Below, piece after piece: positions 20,073 to 30,261 of a stretch of 64,000 nt of DNA (position 1 is the first letter of the stretch; each line of letters starts with the position of its first letter). A program made the translations under genes and the position numbers. Below the pieces are notes generated by a model that saw nothing but the letters and a program-made list of their open reading frames with translations, was not told the origin of the DNA and ran no database searches. Source of the DNA: Chitinophaga pinensis (lineage in GTDB: Bacteria > Bacteroidota > Bacteroidia > Chitinophagales > Chitinophagaceae); the NCBI RefSeq assembly GCF_007896845.1, contig NZ_VOHS01000016.1:108714-172713 (forward strand), read 5' to 3'.

Positions 20073-21098
20073 TTAGCATTGCTGCGCTGCAGCATAGATC
20101 CGCTCAATGATATCCACTACTTTCAGCCCTTCCAGCGCATTGGTCGTAATAGCAGCCCGCTCTTTCATCACATCTACTACGTTTTCTATGATGTAGTGGT
20201 GATTGGCAGCAGAGCCTTTATACGCACCATAATCATTACCCGGATTGGTGGGTGGCAGGGTTGGCATGGTATAGTCTCTGACCTTACAGATCTCGACCTT
20301 ATCCATGTACTGACCACCTATCTTGATAGATCCTTTTTCTGCGATAACGGTCAGAGAACTTTCCAGATTCTCATTCCAGATGGAAGTGGAGTAGTTCAGA
20401 GATCCCATACCACCGTTGACGAAGTTGAAGTTTACAAAACCGCTGTCTTCGAAATCGATCACACCTCTGTGACTGAAGTTGGCGCATTTGGCTTTGATGT
20501 TCTCAATGTCTCCGAACAACCAATACATGATATCGATGAAGTGAGAGAACTGTGTGAACAGAGTACCACCATCCAGTTCTTTGGTACCATGCCAGTTATT
20601 CGGTGTATAATAACGGGAATCTCTGTTCCAGTAACAGTTAATCTGTACCATGTAAATTTTACCCAGTACACCTTGTTCGATCACCTGTTTCATCCATACT
20701 GTAGGCGGGGAGTAACGGTTCTGCATTACGGCAAACAGGTGTTTGTGTACATGCAGGGCTTTGAAGATGACACTTTCTGCATCTTTCTTGTTCAGCGCCA
20801 TTGGTTTTTCAACGACGATGTTCTTCTTAGCTTCCAGACATTGCAGGGCCTGTCTGGCGTGATAGCCATTGGGGGTGGCTATGTTGATTACATCGAGACC
20901 TTCTGCCACTTCAGAGTACAGCAGATCGTCCAGAGAGGAGAAAAATGGGACCTGATACTTCTCGATGCCCAGCGTGTGTCTGGGACTGTTATCGACCAAA
21001 GCGACGAGTTCCGCTTCCTCATTACGGAAGATCATCTCTGCGTGTCGCTTGCCGATGTGACCACAGCCGATTACGGCAAATTTTACTTTGTCACTCAT
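20073..21098 (-). CDS. wbpB: Gfo/Idh/MocA oxidoreductase, WbpB type
   Basis: 341 residues. The Rossmann start KFAVIGCGHIGKRHAEMIF, the EKPMALNKKDAESVI motif with the conserved Lys, and GGTLFTQFSHFIDIMYWLFG are typical of Gfo/Idh/MocA dehydrogenases. Between WbpD- and Wzx-like genes the likely role is WbpB: NAD-dependent oxidation of UDP-GlcNAcA at C3 to the 3-keto sugar used by the WbpE aminotransferase. Two bases separate it from the acetyltransferase gene. Confidence 0.87.
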   Translation of the reverse strand: MSDKVKFAVIGCGHIGKRHAEMIFRNEEAELVALVDNSPRHTLGIEKYQVPFFSSLDDLLYSEVAEGLDVINIATPNGYHARQALQCLEAKKNIVVEKPMALNKKDAESVIFKALHVHKHLFAVMQNRYSPPTVWMKQVIEQGVLGKIYMVQINCYWNRDSRYYTPNNWHGTKELDGGTLFTQFSHFIDIMYWLFGDIENIKAKCANFSHRGVIDFEDSGFVNFNFVNGGMGSLNYSTSIWNENLESSLTVIAEKGSIKIGGQYMDKVEICKVRDYTMPTLPPTNPGNDYGAYKGSAANHHYIIENVVDVMKERAAITTNALEGLKVVDIIERIYAAAQQC

Positions 21099-21099
21099 T

Positions 21100-21672
21100 T
21101 TATTTTATCCTTTTTATGGCATTGTTGACTAGCTCATATTGCTGTCCGCTTTCCGGACAAACAGCAATACTCTGCTCATTAAAAGCGAGCCGGTGACCGT
21201 ATTCGCTGATCCAGCCGACCTGTCTCGCCGGGTTACCTACTACCAGTGCATAGGGCAATACTGTCTTTGTCACCACAGCACCAGCTCCAATGAAGGCATA
21301 TTCACCAATATCATGTCCGCATACGATCGTGGCATTCGCGCCAATAGAAGCGCCTTTACCCACGTGTGTCTTACGGAACTCTGATTTGCGAACAATAGCA
21401 CTTCTGGGGTTGATCACGTTGGTGAATACCATGGAAGGCCCCAGAAAAACATCATCTTCACAGATGACTCCTTCGTAGATCGATACATTGTTCTGCACTT
21501 TTACATTCCTGCCCAGTACGACATGCGGAGAAACCACTACATTCTGTCCGATGTTACAGTGCTCTCCTATTTTACAGTTGGGCATAACATGCGAGAAATG
21601 CCAGATCTTTGTACCGTCTCCGATTTCACAGCCTTCATCGATAACGGCTGTTTCGTGTGAAAAAAATCCCAT
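21100..21672 (-). CDS. wbpD: Hexapeptide N-acetyltransferase, WbpD type
   Basis: About 190 residues from MGFFSHETAVIDEG; the longer in-frame start at 21777 lies inside the aminotransferase gene, so ATG 21672, nine bases after that stop, is preferred. Left-handed beta-helix hexapeptides fill the protein (IGDGTKIWHFSHVMPNCKIG, IGQNVVVSPHVVLGRNV, VGKGASIGANATIVCGHDIG) and end with VVGNPARQVGWIS. It acetylates the 3-amino group of UDP-GlcNAc(3NH2)A in the WbpA-E-B-D-I pathway. Confidence 0.88.
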   Translation of the reverse strand: MGFFSHETAVIDEGCEIGDGTKIWHFSHVMPNCKIGEHCNIGQNVVVSPHVVLGRNVKVQNNVSIYEGVICEDDVFLGPSMVFTNVINPRSAIVRKSEFRKTHVGKGASIGANATIVCGHDIGEYAFIGAGAVVTKTVLPYALVVGNPARQVGWISEYGHRLAFNEQSIAVCPESGQQYELVNNAIKRIK

Positions 21673-21680
21673 CTTATAAT

Positions 21681-22832
21681 TTATCGTTTGAAAAAGTCCT
21701 TTATAGTATTGGTAATTGTCAGTTGTACCTCTTCTGTCAGTTCGGTATGCATTGGTAAAGACAGGATATCGCTGCACAACTGTTCCGTCAGTTCCAGTGT
21801 ACCGATCCTTCTTCCGACACCTTTGAATGCTTCCTGCTGATGTAAAGGCACCGGATAATAGATCATGGATGGAATACCGTTGCTTTTCAGATAAGCCTGC
21901 AGTTCGTCTCTCCTGCCTTCTTTCACACGCATAGTGTACTGGTGGAAGACATGTGTGGACGATGGATTACGGTAAGGCAATATCAGTCCTTCCACGTCTG
22001 CGAGTAATGCATCATAAAAGTTAGCTGCCTTGTTTCTGGCGTCGTTATAATCATCCAGATAGTCCAGTTTTACACCGAGTACTGCCGCCTGTATGGTATC
22101 CAGCCGGGAGTTACAACCGATATAGGTATGGTAGTATCTTTTCTTTTGTCCGTGGTTAGCGATCATGTGCGCCTTTTCTGCCAGAGCAGGATCGTTGGTA
22201 AACATGGCGCCACCATCTCCATAACATCCCAGATTCTTTGAAGGGAAGAAAGAAGTACAGCCGAAAGTACCGATGGTACCTGCTTTACTACGACTACCAT
22301 CCGCGTGGATATATTCTGCGCCGATTGCCTGAGCGGTATCTTCTACCACATGCAGTCCATGTTTTGCTGCGATGGCCATGATGGCGTCCATATCAGCACA
22401 TTGACCGTAAATATGTACAGGAACGATGGCTTTCGTCTTTGGCGTGATGGCTTTTTCAATTTCAGCCGGATCGACGGTGAAGGTCTTCGGATCGACTTCT
22501 ACCATTACCGGTGTCAGTCGCAACAGGCCAATTACTTCCGCAGTAGCCACATAAGTGAATGCCGGTACGATCACCTCATCACCCGGTTCAAGACCGAGGG
22601 TCATCAATGCGATCTGTAAGGCATCCGTACCATTGCCACAGGTTACCACCTTTTCTACGTTCAGGTACTGTTGCAGTTTGCCGGCAAAGGCGCCGACCTG
22701 CGGACCGTTAATGAAGGCAGTAGTATCTATGCACTCCTGAATAGCTTTATCAACATCTGTTTTGATCTTCAGATATTGTCCTTTCAGATCTACCATCTGA
22801 ATGGGTTCCTGTATGATATCAGCGTTTAACAT
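21681..22832 (-). CDS. wbpE: DegT/DnrJ/EryC1/StrS aminotransferase, WbpE type
   Basis: 383 residues, PLP-dependent fold. Key segments: INGPQVGAFAGKLQQYL, CGNGTDALQIALMTLGL, DEVIVPAFTYVATAEVIGLL, VVEDTAQAIGAEY and TSFFPSKNLGCYGDGGAMF with the PLP-binding Lys in SKNLG. It transfers an amino group (usually from glutamate) to the 3-keto nucleotide sugar made by the WbpB-like enzyme. Confidence 0.9.
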   Translation of the reverse strand: MLNADIIQEPIQMVDLKGQYLKIKTDVDKAIQECIDTTAFINGPQVGAFAGKLQQYLNVEKVVTCGNGTDALQIALMTLGLEPGDEVIVPAFTYVATAEVIGLLRLTPVMVEVDPKTFTVDPAEIEKAITPKTKAIVPVHIYGQCADMDAIMAIAAKHGLHVVEDTAQAIGAEYIHADGSRSKAGTIGTFGCTSFFPSKNLGCYGDGGAMFTNDPALAEKAHMIANHGQKKRYYHTYIGCNSRLDTIQAAVLGVKLDYLDDYNDARNKAANFYDALLADVEGLILPYRNPSSTHVFHQYTMRVKEGRRDELQAYLKSNGIPSMIYYPVPLHQQEAFKGVGRRIGTLELTEQLCSDILSLPMHTELTEEVQLTITNTIKDFFKR

Positions 22833-22869
22833 ATTCTGCTGTTTATTTTATTTGTTGAATGCTTGTCGG

Positions 22870-24195
22870 CTATAATCTGGCGTCTACGAGGCTTCTGTCG
22901 AGGCAGGAGCGTGTATCAAAAATGACAGCGTTATCGCTTTTGATCTTCCCGTAATCCAGTGTCAGGAACTCATCATGTGCGACGGCCACAATGATGGCGT
23001 CATAGATGACTGTTTGATCCAGTTCATTGTGTACTTCCACTTCATATTCATTTCTGACCTCTTCCACATCTGCCCATGGGTCGTAGATGTCTACTTCCAG
23101 TCCGAATTGTTTCAGTTCTTCGTAGATATCAACTACACGGGTATTGCGTACATCCGGACAATTTTCCTTAAAGGTGATACCCATGATCAGTGCACGGGAG
23201 CCTTTTATTTTGTGATCTTTTTCGATCATCAGTTTCACCACCTTATTGGCGATGAAATTGCCCACATTATCATTCACCCTCCGACCGGACAAGATCACCT
23301 GCGGATGATAGCCCAATGCCTGTGCTTTATATGCCAGATAGTAAGGATCAACGCCGATGCAGTGACCACCTACCAGTCCCGGTTTATACTTGAGGAAGTT
23401 CCATTTGGTACCTGCCGCTTCTATGACGTCATTGGTGTCAATCCCGATGCGATCAAAGATGAGTGCCAGTTCGTTGACAAAAGAAATATTGACATCGCGC
23501 TGGGCATTTTCGATGGCTTTGGAAGCTTCTGCCACTTTAATGGAGGAGGCTTTGTGTGTACCGGCATCAATGATTGAGCGATATAAAGCGTCTACTTTGT
23601 CCGCAATCTCGGGCGTAGACCCGCTGGTTACTTTTTTGATGCGGGTCAGAGTATTGACTTTGTCACCCGGATTGATCCTTTCCGGAGAATAACCGGCGAA
23701 GAAGTCTTTATTGAATGTCAGTCCGGAGGCTTTCTCCAGTACCGGCACACAATCCTCTTCTGTGCAACCCGGGTATACAGTGGACTCATAGATCACGATA
23801 TCACCTTTTTTAAGCACGCTGCCCAGCATTTCAGAGGCTTTTAACAGCGGACCCAGATCCGGCGCTTTAAAGTCATCTATAGGCGTTGGCACAGTGACGA
23901 TGAAAATATTACAGGCATGCAGGTCATCCTTTAGAGAAGACAGCGTCAGTCCTGTACCCGATTGTCTGGCATCGGTGGCGGTCAGACGCTTTAAGTCCTC
24001 TATATTGGCTTCTCTTGTCCTGTCTTTCCCCACGGTCAGTTCCCTTACTCTCACTTCGTTGATATCAAAACCAAGCGTGCGGTATTTTTTTGCAAATTCG
24101 ATCGCCAGGGGCAAACCGACATACCCCAGGCCGATGACGGCAATACTGGCATTGGCTACCGTATTTTGTTCTTTAGTATTTATCCCTGATGACAT
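22870..24195 (-). CDS. wbpA: UDP-GlcNAc 6-dehydrogenase, WbpA/WecC type
   Basis: 441 residues. Rossmann motif VIGLGYVGLPLAIEFAKKY, then IVTVPTPIDD, YESTVYPGCTEEDCVPVLE, FAGYSPERINPGDK and the catalytic cysteine in GGHCIGVDPYYLAYKA, with RxVD-type C-terminal domain NTRVVDIYEELKQFG. It oxidises C6 of UDP-GlcNAc to the uronate, the first step towards UDP-ManNAc(3NAc)A. It lies first in the sugar-acid block, directly after the Wzc-like kinase in transcription order. Confidence 0.92.
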   Translation of the reverse strand: MSSGINTKEQNTVANASIAVIGLGYVGLPLAIEFAKKYRTLGFDINEVRVRELTVGKDRTREANIEDLKRLTATDARQSGTGLTLSSLKDDLHACNIFIVTVPTPIDDFKAPDLGPLLKASEMLGSVLKKGDIVIYESTVYPGCTEEDCVPVLEKASGLTFNKDFFAGYSPERINPGDKVNTLTRIKKVTSGSTPEIADKVDALYRSIIDAGTHKASSIKVAEASKAIENAQRDVNISFVNELALIFDRIGIDTNDVIEAAGTKWNFLKYKPGLVGGHCIGVDPYYLAYKAQALGYHPQVILSGRRVNDNVGNFIANKVVKLMIEKDHKIKGSRALIMGITFKENCPDVRNTRVVDIYEELKQFGLEVDIYDPWADVEEVRNEYEVEVHNELDQTVIYDAIIVAVAHDEFLTLDYGKIKSDNAVIFDTRSCLDRSLVDARL

Positions 24196-24257
24196 TTTCT
24201 ACATTCGGTTAGTATTCTCCATCTCCATTTCATTCACACCAATTCTTAATTCTTAAT

Positions 24258-26654
24258 TTATTTCGTTACCGGCTTTCTGACTCTCTTGAAAATACCTTTA
24301 CTGGGCTGATCGTTCCCATATCCATAACCATATCCATAGCCATATCCGTAACCATATCCGTATCCGGCGCCTGTTTTCACGTCATTCACGATCAGGTTGA
24401 TCTTTGGCATTTTCCTGTGCTGATACAGATCCTTGGTAATGGTGAGCTGTTGTTTGTAAGTGAAACCCTGTCTCACGAGATAGAGGGTCGCATCTGCAAA
24501 ACGACCAAGCAGCTGCGCATCTGTTACCAGACCGATAGGTGCTGTATCCACGATGATGTAGTCAAAGAGGGTACGCAGGTGACTGAACAGTTTTTGTGTT
24601 TTGTCGGTCAGCAGCAGTTCTGCCGGATTAGGCGGTATCGGACCGGAAGGGAGCAGCCAGAGTTTATCGCTGACACCTGAAGGTTTGATAATCTCTTCCA
24701 GAGTGCTTTTCCCGATCACATAGGTGCTGAAACCAACGGAATTATTGAAATTCAACATCTGCGAGATCTTTGGTTTGCGGAGGTCCATCTCCATGAGCAG
24801 GACTTTCTTGCCTGAAAGGGACAGCACAGCGGCCAGATTGGTGGCTACGAATGATTTACCCTCACCACTCATGCTGGAAGTCAGCATAACTACTTTATCC
24901 CCTTCGCCGGACAGAATAAACTGCAGGTTGGTACGGATGGCCCTGAACTGCTCGGCGATCGGCGTTCTGGACTCGCGGCCCACCACGATAATGTCTTTAT
25001 CCTTATTATGCCCGATCTCTGCGAGAATAGGCACGGGCGTATTATTGAGTATATCCTGTTTGTTGTTGATGCGGCGGCCGAGGAGTCCCTGCAGGTAGAT
25101 CCACAGTGCAGGAATCACCAGACCGGCGATGAAGCCAATGATGTAAATAGCGGAACCTTTCGGTTTAAAGGGCAAAGGATCGCTTTTACCGGCATCTATC
25201 ACCCTGGCGATAGCAATATTCGAAGACTTGGAGATCGCCGATTCTTCGCGCTTTTTAAGCAGAAACAGATAGAGTTCCTGTTTTACTGCCTGCTGACGGG
25301 AATAATCGAGGAAAATGCGTTCCTTGCCGGGTACCTCCCGGATCTTTTGACTGATATGGCCATTATTACGTTCCAGTTCGTCGATGCTGACCTGTATACC
25401 CTGTTTAAGGGAGGCAAGGTTATTCCGCAGGTCTGCTCTCAGGCCGGTCAGTTGCAGGTCCATATTCTTTACTACCGGGTTGGACTCGGTATTGGACATC
25501 AGCAGTCGTTCCCTTTCGAGCAGCAGTGCATTATATTTCTCCACGATGCCGAGGAAGGTAGGATCCTGTACAATGAGCGCGGATGGCACGACTCTTCTTG
25601 CGTTCTGTTCATCCCGCATGTATTGTTCCAGCGATTCGACCACATTGAGTCTGACCTGTTGTTCGGTCAGTTGTTTCATGTAGTCACCTGTATTGGAAAC
25701 GAGCAATTTGGATTGTGCATCCAGATCGGCCAGCTGGTTGGATTGTTTAAACTGTTCGATATCTTTTTCGACGCTGGTAAGTTCGCGGGTGACGATTCCG
25801 AGTCTGTTATCAATAAAAGAGATCGTGCTGTCTACGATCCTGTTTTTATCCTCTACGCTGGCGTTGAGGTAGGTCTGCAGAAGTTTATTGAGTATCAGCT
25901 CCCCTTTTTCCGGGATGGTATTGGTCAGTACCAGATTGATGGTGCTGGCCTGTTTATTTGGAATACTTACATCGAGGAGTTTCTGGTAACGCCCAACGGC
26001 ATAGTCGAAGGAGGTAACCCGGATCTGGTATTCCTTATTAAGAACAGGATAGAATTCGTTACGTTCAAGTTTCACGATACCTTCCGGCAGGTGAAAGGTG
26101 TCATTCCAGGCTGCTTCTCTGTGAATCCCTTTGGTCGTCAGGCTCAGTTTATTATTGTCGAGTATTTTGACAATATAGCGTGACTGTTCGAGAGTATCTT
26201 TCAGATAGAGCCATTTAAATTTAAATGGCAGACGGAGGAACTGTTCTGTTTTCTTTACGCGGCCTTCCACGAAGTAGCTGACGTTGAGGTCGAGATCGCG
26301 TACTACTTTTTCCATGAGTGATCGGGACTTGAGTATTTCTACTTCGTTGTCCACGTTACTTTTACTGGAAAACATTTCCAGCTGTTCCAGAATTTCGGCA
26401 CCGGGTACATTACCATTCTTTTTGTCATCCTGTACCAGTACTTTAGCGCTGATCTTATAGCTTGGTGTGGCGTAGCGCATGTAGAGTATCGAGCATGCGA
26501 TGCCGGCCATGACACAGATCACGAACAGGTACCAGTATCTGATCATCTTATCAACTACCTTTCTGAGATCGAGCCCTTCTTCTTCGTTCTCGAACTCAGC
26601 TGATGACGCATGGTTATTTCTGAAGGCTCCGTTTTTATGAATATCATTCATCAT
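24258..26654 (-). CDS. Wzc-like polysaccharide co-polymerase and tyrosine autokinase
   Basis: 798 residues. Residues about 20-120 hold the first membrane helix and the Wzz domain start; a long periplasmic coiled-coil region spans about 250-470; a second helix (AIYIIGFIAGLVIPALWIYL) is near 500. The cytosolic BY-kinase domain has Walker A TSSMSGEGKSFVATNLA (about 605), Walker A-prime LMEMDLRKPKISQML and Walker B YIIVDTAPIGL. The C-terminus is a tyrosine cluster of alternating Gly-Tyr, about ten Tyr. It controls chain length and export together with the Wza-like protein next to it. Confidence 0.93.
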   Translation of the reverse strand: MMNDIHKNGAFRNNHASSAEFENEEEGLDLRKVVDKMIRYWYLFVICVMAGIACSILYMRYATPSYKISAKVLVQDDKKNGNVPGAEILEQLEMFSSKSNVDNEVEILKSRSLMEKVVRDLDLNVSYFVEGRVKKTEQFLRLPFKFKWLYLKDTLEQSRYIVKILDNNKLSLTTKGIHREAAWNDTFHLPEGIVKLERNEFYPVLNKEYQIRVTSFDYAVGRYQKLLDVSIPNKQASTINLVLTNTIPEKGELILNKLLQTYLNASVEDKNRIVDSTISFIDNRLGIVTRELTSVEKDIEQFKQSNQLADLDAQSKLLVSNTGDYMKQLTEQQVRLNVVESLEQYMRDEQNARRVVPSALIVQDPTFLGIVEKYNALLLERERLLMSNTESNPVVKNMDLQLTGLRADLRNNLASLKQGIQVSIDELERNNGHISQKIREVPGKERIFLDYSRQQAVKQELYLFLLKKREESAISKSSNIAIARVIDAGKSDPLPFKPKGSAIYIIGFIAGLVIPALWIYLQGLLGRRINNKQDILNNTPVPILAEIGHNKDKDIIVVGRESRTPIAEQFRAIRTNLQFILSGEGDKVVMLTSSMSGEGKSFVATNLAAVLSLSGKKVLLMEMDLRKPKISQMLNFNNSVGFSTYVIGKSTLEEIIKPSGVSDKLWLLPSGPIPPNPAELLLTDKTQKLFSHLRTLFDYIIVDTAPIGLVTDAQLLGRFADATLYLVRQGFTYKQQLTITKDLYQHRKMPKINLIVNDVKTGAGYGYGYGYGYGYGYGYGNDQPSKGIFKRVRKPVTK
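24315..24368 (-). repeat. GGATAY-type repeat encoding the Wzc Gly-Tyr tail
   Basis: In-frame imperfect 6- and 12-base repeats (leftward GGATAT/GGTTAC/GGCTAT units) encode about nine Gly-Tyr pairs in the autophosphorylation tail of the Wzc-like kinase. Unit number could change by slippage in steps that keep frame. Confidence 0.8.
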
Positions 26655-26673
26655 ATGAAACAGTGATAAAAAT

Positions 26674-27519
26674 TTAGAAATTGATCCTTGAAATCACAAC
26701 TACGAGCAGTGTCAGTACGGACGTGATAACGGCGATTCTCTTTACCGAATTGGTATCTGTCCCTGACACTTTGTTTTTGTTTGGCTCAACGTATACAACA
26801 TCTCCCTGCCGCAGATAGAAATAGGGGGAAGTGAATGTTTTGCTGTCATTCAGGTTGAAGCGGATGAATTCCTTTTTGGGCCCCGCGTCTCTGATGAGCA
26901 TGACATTTTCCCTTTTACCGTAAATGGTCAGGTCGCCTGCCATACCGATGGCATCCAGCAGGGTGACCTTTTCATTGGGTACGATGTACGTGGAGGGGCG
27001 TGTCACCTCTCCCAGCACAGTAATTTTAAAATTTGCAAACCGAACATTCACAACAGGATCTTTATAGTATTCCGCGGCTTTTGCGCGGATATCATCTCTT
27101 ACTTTATCAGTGGTCTTTCCTTTCACCTGTACTTTCCCGATGAGGGGCAGTACAACGTAACCTTCCTTATCTACCAGAAAACCGCTCACATTGGAAGCTT
27201 GTGTATTACTAGCAGGTTGCGTTCCGCTGGTTCCCGTAACAGGCCATGAGGTAGTATTTGTTTGATTCAGCATTGCGGTTGACGCCGGATCGAGGGTTTG
27301 GATCGTTACCTGCAGGATATCATCTACCTGTATTTCGGGCGTGTAATAAGGCGCCTGGTCAATAGATCTTCTCAGCACCGTATCAGGAATATCCCTGAAG
27401 TAGGTTACATTTTTTGGCGTTGAGCAAGACATAAACGTAAACAGGGAGATAGCTGATACAAACAAGCGTAACAGAAAAAAGGGATTACTGAAATTGATTT
27501 CGCAATTACTGAGTCTCAT
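26674..27519 (-). CDS. Wza-like polysaccharide export lipoprotein
   Basis: 281 residues. A hydrophobic start runs to a lipobox around FTFMSCSTPKNVTYF (Cys near residue 32). Residues about 60-165 form the Poly_export domain (YTPEIQVDDILQVTIQTLD) and the next part an SLBB domain (FKITVLGEVTRPSTYIVPNE, TLLDAIGMAGDLTIYGKREN). A last hydrophobic helix (AVITSVLTLLVVVISRI) would cross the outer membrane. It forms the outer-membrane exit channel with the Wzc-like protein. Confidence 0.92.
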   Translation of the reverse strand: MRLSNCEINFSNPFFLLRLFVSAISLFTFMSCSTPKNVTYFRDIPDTVLRRSIDQAPYYTPEIQVDDILQVTIQTLDPASTAMLNQTNTTSWPVTGTSGTQPASNTQASNVSGFLVDKEGYVVLPLIGKVQVKGKTTDKVRDDIRAKAAEYYKDPVVNVRFANFKITVLGEVTRPSTYIVPNEKVTLLDAIGMAGDLTIYGKRENVMLIRDAGPKKEFIRFNLNDSKTFTSPYFYLRQGDVVYVEPNKNKVSGTDTNSVKRIAVITSVLTLLVVVISRINF

Positions 27520-27599
27520 TAGAAAAATAACTGTTTAAATAACGCACCACCACGCTCATAGTTTAATCTATGCCGCAGACGCTTTTGTTTATAGATGGA

Positions 27600-29530
27600 T
27601 TACAACTTGATTATATCCTTGTCCAACTGTTCGTACGCAGAATTTTTACTAATGAATTCCGGCACCAATTGTTTCATCAATACAACGGTTGGTGTGATGT
27701 AGTGCTTCTGGGCAGAAGCGATCAGTTTTTCAATATGGTCGTTTACCTCAACAAAATCATATTCACGGACCCTTGCTATCAGTATCTTTTCATGGTAGGT
27801 ACTCAGTGTATTTTCTGCTGTGTTCAGCAGTTCTTCATACAGCTTTTCGCCAGGGCGCAGCCCTGTATAGACGATCTGTATGTCTATGCCCGGTTCCCGT
27901 CCGCTCATGCGGATCATTTTACACGCCAGTTCAGCAATCTTCACCGGTTGTCCCATGTCAAAGACGAAGATCTCGCCCCCCTGTCCCATTGCACCGGCTT
28001 CCAGCACCAGCTGACAAGCTTCGGGGATGGTCATGAAATAGCGGGTGATATCCGGGTGGGTAACGGTAAGCGGGCCACCCTTCTCCAATTGATGTTTGAA
28101 GCGTGGGATAACGGATCCGTTCGAACCCAGTACATTTCCGAATCGGGTGGTGATAAACCGGGTAGGCGCCGGATTGTATCCGGCACTGGACTTTTATACT
28201 GACGATTGACGTGTGTATTATAAGATTGTGTAAAGATCTCGGCAATTCTTTTGGAAGCGCCCATCACGTTAGTGGGGTTTACGGCTTTATCGGTGGAGAT
28301 CATTACAAACTTTTCTACGCCAAATTCAACAGACAGCTCAGCGAGCATCTTGGTACCGAGTACATTGTTCAACACGGCAACGGAAGGATTTTTCTCCATC
28401 ATTGGCACGTGTTTATAAGCAGCGGCGTGATAGACAACAGAGGGTTCGTATACTTCAAACAGTTGCTGCATACGTGTTCTGTCGCATATATTGGCGATAT
28501 AAGGTACGATGGTTGTTGCCGGAGACAGTTCTGCCATTTCGAGTTCAAGCTCATGCAATGGTGATTCTGCCTTATCACACAGCAGGATAACGGAAGGTTC
28601 CAGTTTGGCGAGTTGTCTTACGAGTTCGCTACCGATAGAACCAGCTGCGCCGGTGACGAGTATGGACTTACCTTTATTCTCACGTGATACCTGTTCGTTA
28701 TTAATATTGATCACGGATCTGTCGAGGAGGTCTTCGATCTTTATATCCTGTAGTTTTGCAGGGCTCCATCCGGCATTGATCCATTTATCAACAGGCAGCA
28801 CTTTTTGTACTTTTATATTTAATGAAAAACAGTTGTCAACGAGTTCGTTCAGGATCTGCGTATCAGGCGTTTCATCAGCAACGATAAGCAGTTTGATCTT
28901 CTCTTGTTTAACAAGTTTTTCCAATGACCTTCTTGAGGTGGCGAATATGGGCAATCCATCGAGGCGTTTGCCCGCACGGGTTAATTTATCATCCAGAAAT
29001 CCGGCGATACGTATACTGCCTGTCTGGTCTTCATTAATGGCTTTACGTACGACGAGACCCGAGCGACCTGCATTATATATTACAGCTTTGGTTTTGTTAA
29101 TGACGCCATATCTGCTATAGTAGCGGAAAGCCCATTTCACAAAGAGTCTGTAAGAAAGGAGGAAACAAGTGTTGATGAAGAAGTTGATAGCGATGACAGA
29201 TAGCGGAAACATATTTTCTGTCGTATAAGCGACGGCGGCTACATTGATATAATAATATATCACAGCGCTGATAAGGCTTACACATGATATGCGGCCTATG
29301 TCAGCCATACTTGTATAACGTACGATACCCGTGTATGTACGAAACAGTAGTGACAGCAATAAGTTCACACTCACAACCACAATAACAATATCCTGCATGG
29401 GGTATCGACCAAAGTCTTCGATATTGAAGTTAAGCCTTAGTAAAAAAGATAAGCTCATTGCAACAATCGAACACCCAAGGTCTAATAACAAAATCAGCCA
29501 GGACGGGGTAATCCATGATCTCTTAGTCAT
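27600..29530 (-). CDS. WbpM/PglF-like membrane UDP-GlcNAc 4,6-dehydratase (one frameshift)
   Basis: About 643 residues when joined. Four N-terminal membrane helices (residues about 10-125), a CoA-binding-like Rossmann segment (KAVIYNAGRSGLVVRKAI), then a C-terminal SDR domain: SILVTGAAGSIGSELVRQLA, VVYHAAAYKHVPMMEKNP, MISTDKAVNPTNVMGASKR. The frame breaks at about 28192-28195 (AAAA); one added A gives QYKKSSAGYNPAPTRFITTR and continues into GGPLTVTHPDITRYFMTIPE. It makes the 4-keto-6-deoxy sugar for the WbpV-like reductase. First gene of the polysaccharide unit. Confidence 0.9.
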
Positions 29531-30261
29531 CAGTTTAATTAGATAAGGTTAAAACTTGTATCAATGTTTTTCAACAACTTCGGAATCTCAAACAATATGT
29601 TTCTCAGTGGATTATGTCTTAACCTGCGTGCAAAATAAATACATAAGTTTAAATTTTACCCAATTTACAGATGAGTTCAACCAATGTTTTTATCTCTAAT
29701 ATTAATATTGCATCATATTAGAACTGCCTCGTTTTTCATAATTCTTCAATATCGTGTATATCCGTGCTTTTGGTAGTATAACTATTTTTCAAAACTCGTG
29801 GAAGTATCAAATAAGCATAATTTAACAATGCGTACTTATACGCAGTATTAAACTAATAAATCACAAAACACATTTATCCAAACACGTCGTTATGGTGGAA
29901 TGATGACAGCCTTTAACGTGGGCTCTTCTTAGAAACATAAAAGTATTAACATGATGCAAAGCGTCTTTCATGGCATGTCAGTTGACCTGTTTGGTATTAC
30001 TCTAAAGATATTTTTTTAAAAGACTTTAAAGTTATGCTTGCGATCCTGATGTTCAGTGAAAACAGTTGAAACAAACACTATACCAAAGTCCGGCGACAGT
30101 AATTTTCCTATTCCACTGCATTTGATAACAACCAGGAAGATACGTTTGTTTTAAAATTCTTAAAAGGGGAAGCTCAGCCATTATATTTAAAGGAAAAGGA
30201 GTAACAGATATGAAATTATACAAATTTAATTTTCTCTAATTATGAATCGTACAGATAATCT
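29531..30261 (-). promoter_or_regulatory. Upstream region of the polysaccharide operon
   Basis: About 730 AT-rich bases without a credible gene. For the leftward operon a near-consensus pair exists: TTG (complement of 29661-29663) and TTATTTTG (complement of 29631-29638, one mismatch to TAnnTTTG) with 22 bases between, which would give a leader of about 95 bases. The rest of the region (29664-30261) shows no hairpin or ORF I can support. A long upstream region fits a regulated capsule operon. Confidence 0.4.

Noticed and set aside
20079..21128. A 349-codon + strand frame opposite the WbpB-like gene
   Set aside because: It is antisense to a gene with clear Gfo/Idh/MocA motifs and its translation has no recognisable domain. 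Shadow frame.
24315..24368. Possible CRISPR-like repeat
   Set aside because: Units are 6-12 bases without spacers and encode the Gly-Tyr tail in frame. No CRISPR array or cas gene was seen anywhere in the window.
25008..26183. A 391-codon + strand frame opposite the Wzc-like gene
   Set aside because: Antisense to the Wzz and coiled-coil region of an obvious Wzc protein; no motifs of its own.
5524..29530. Programmed frameshifting or fusion proteins in the polysaccharide genes
   Set aside because: Sites vary, no slippery heptamer with downstream structure is evident, and each gene family is normally a single frame. Missing homopolymer bases explain them better.
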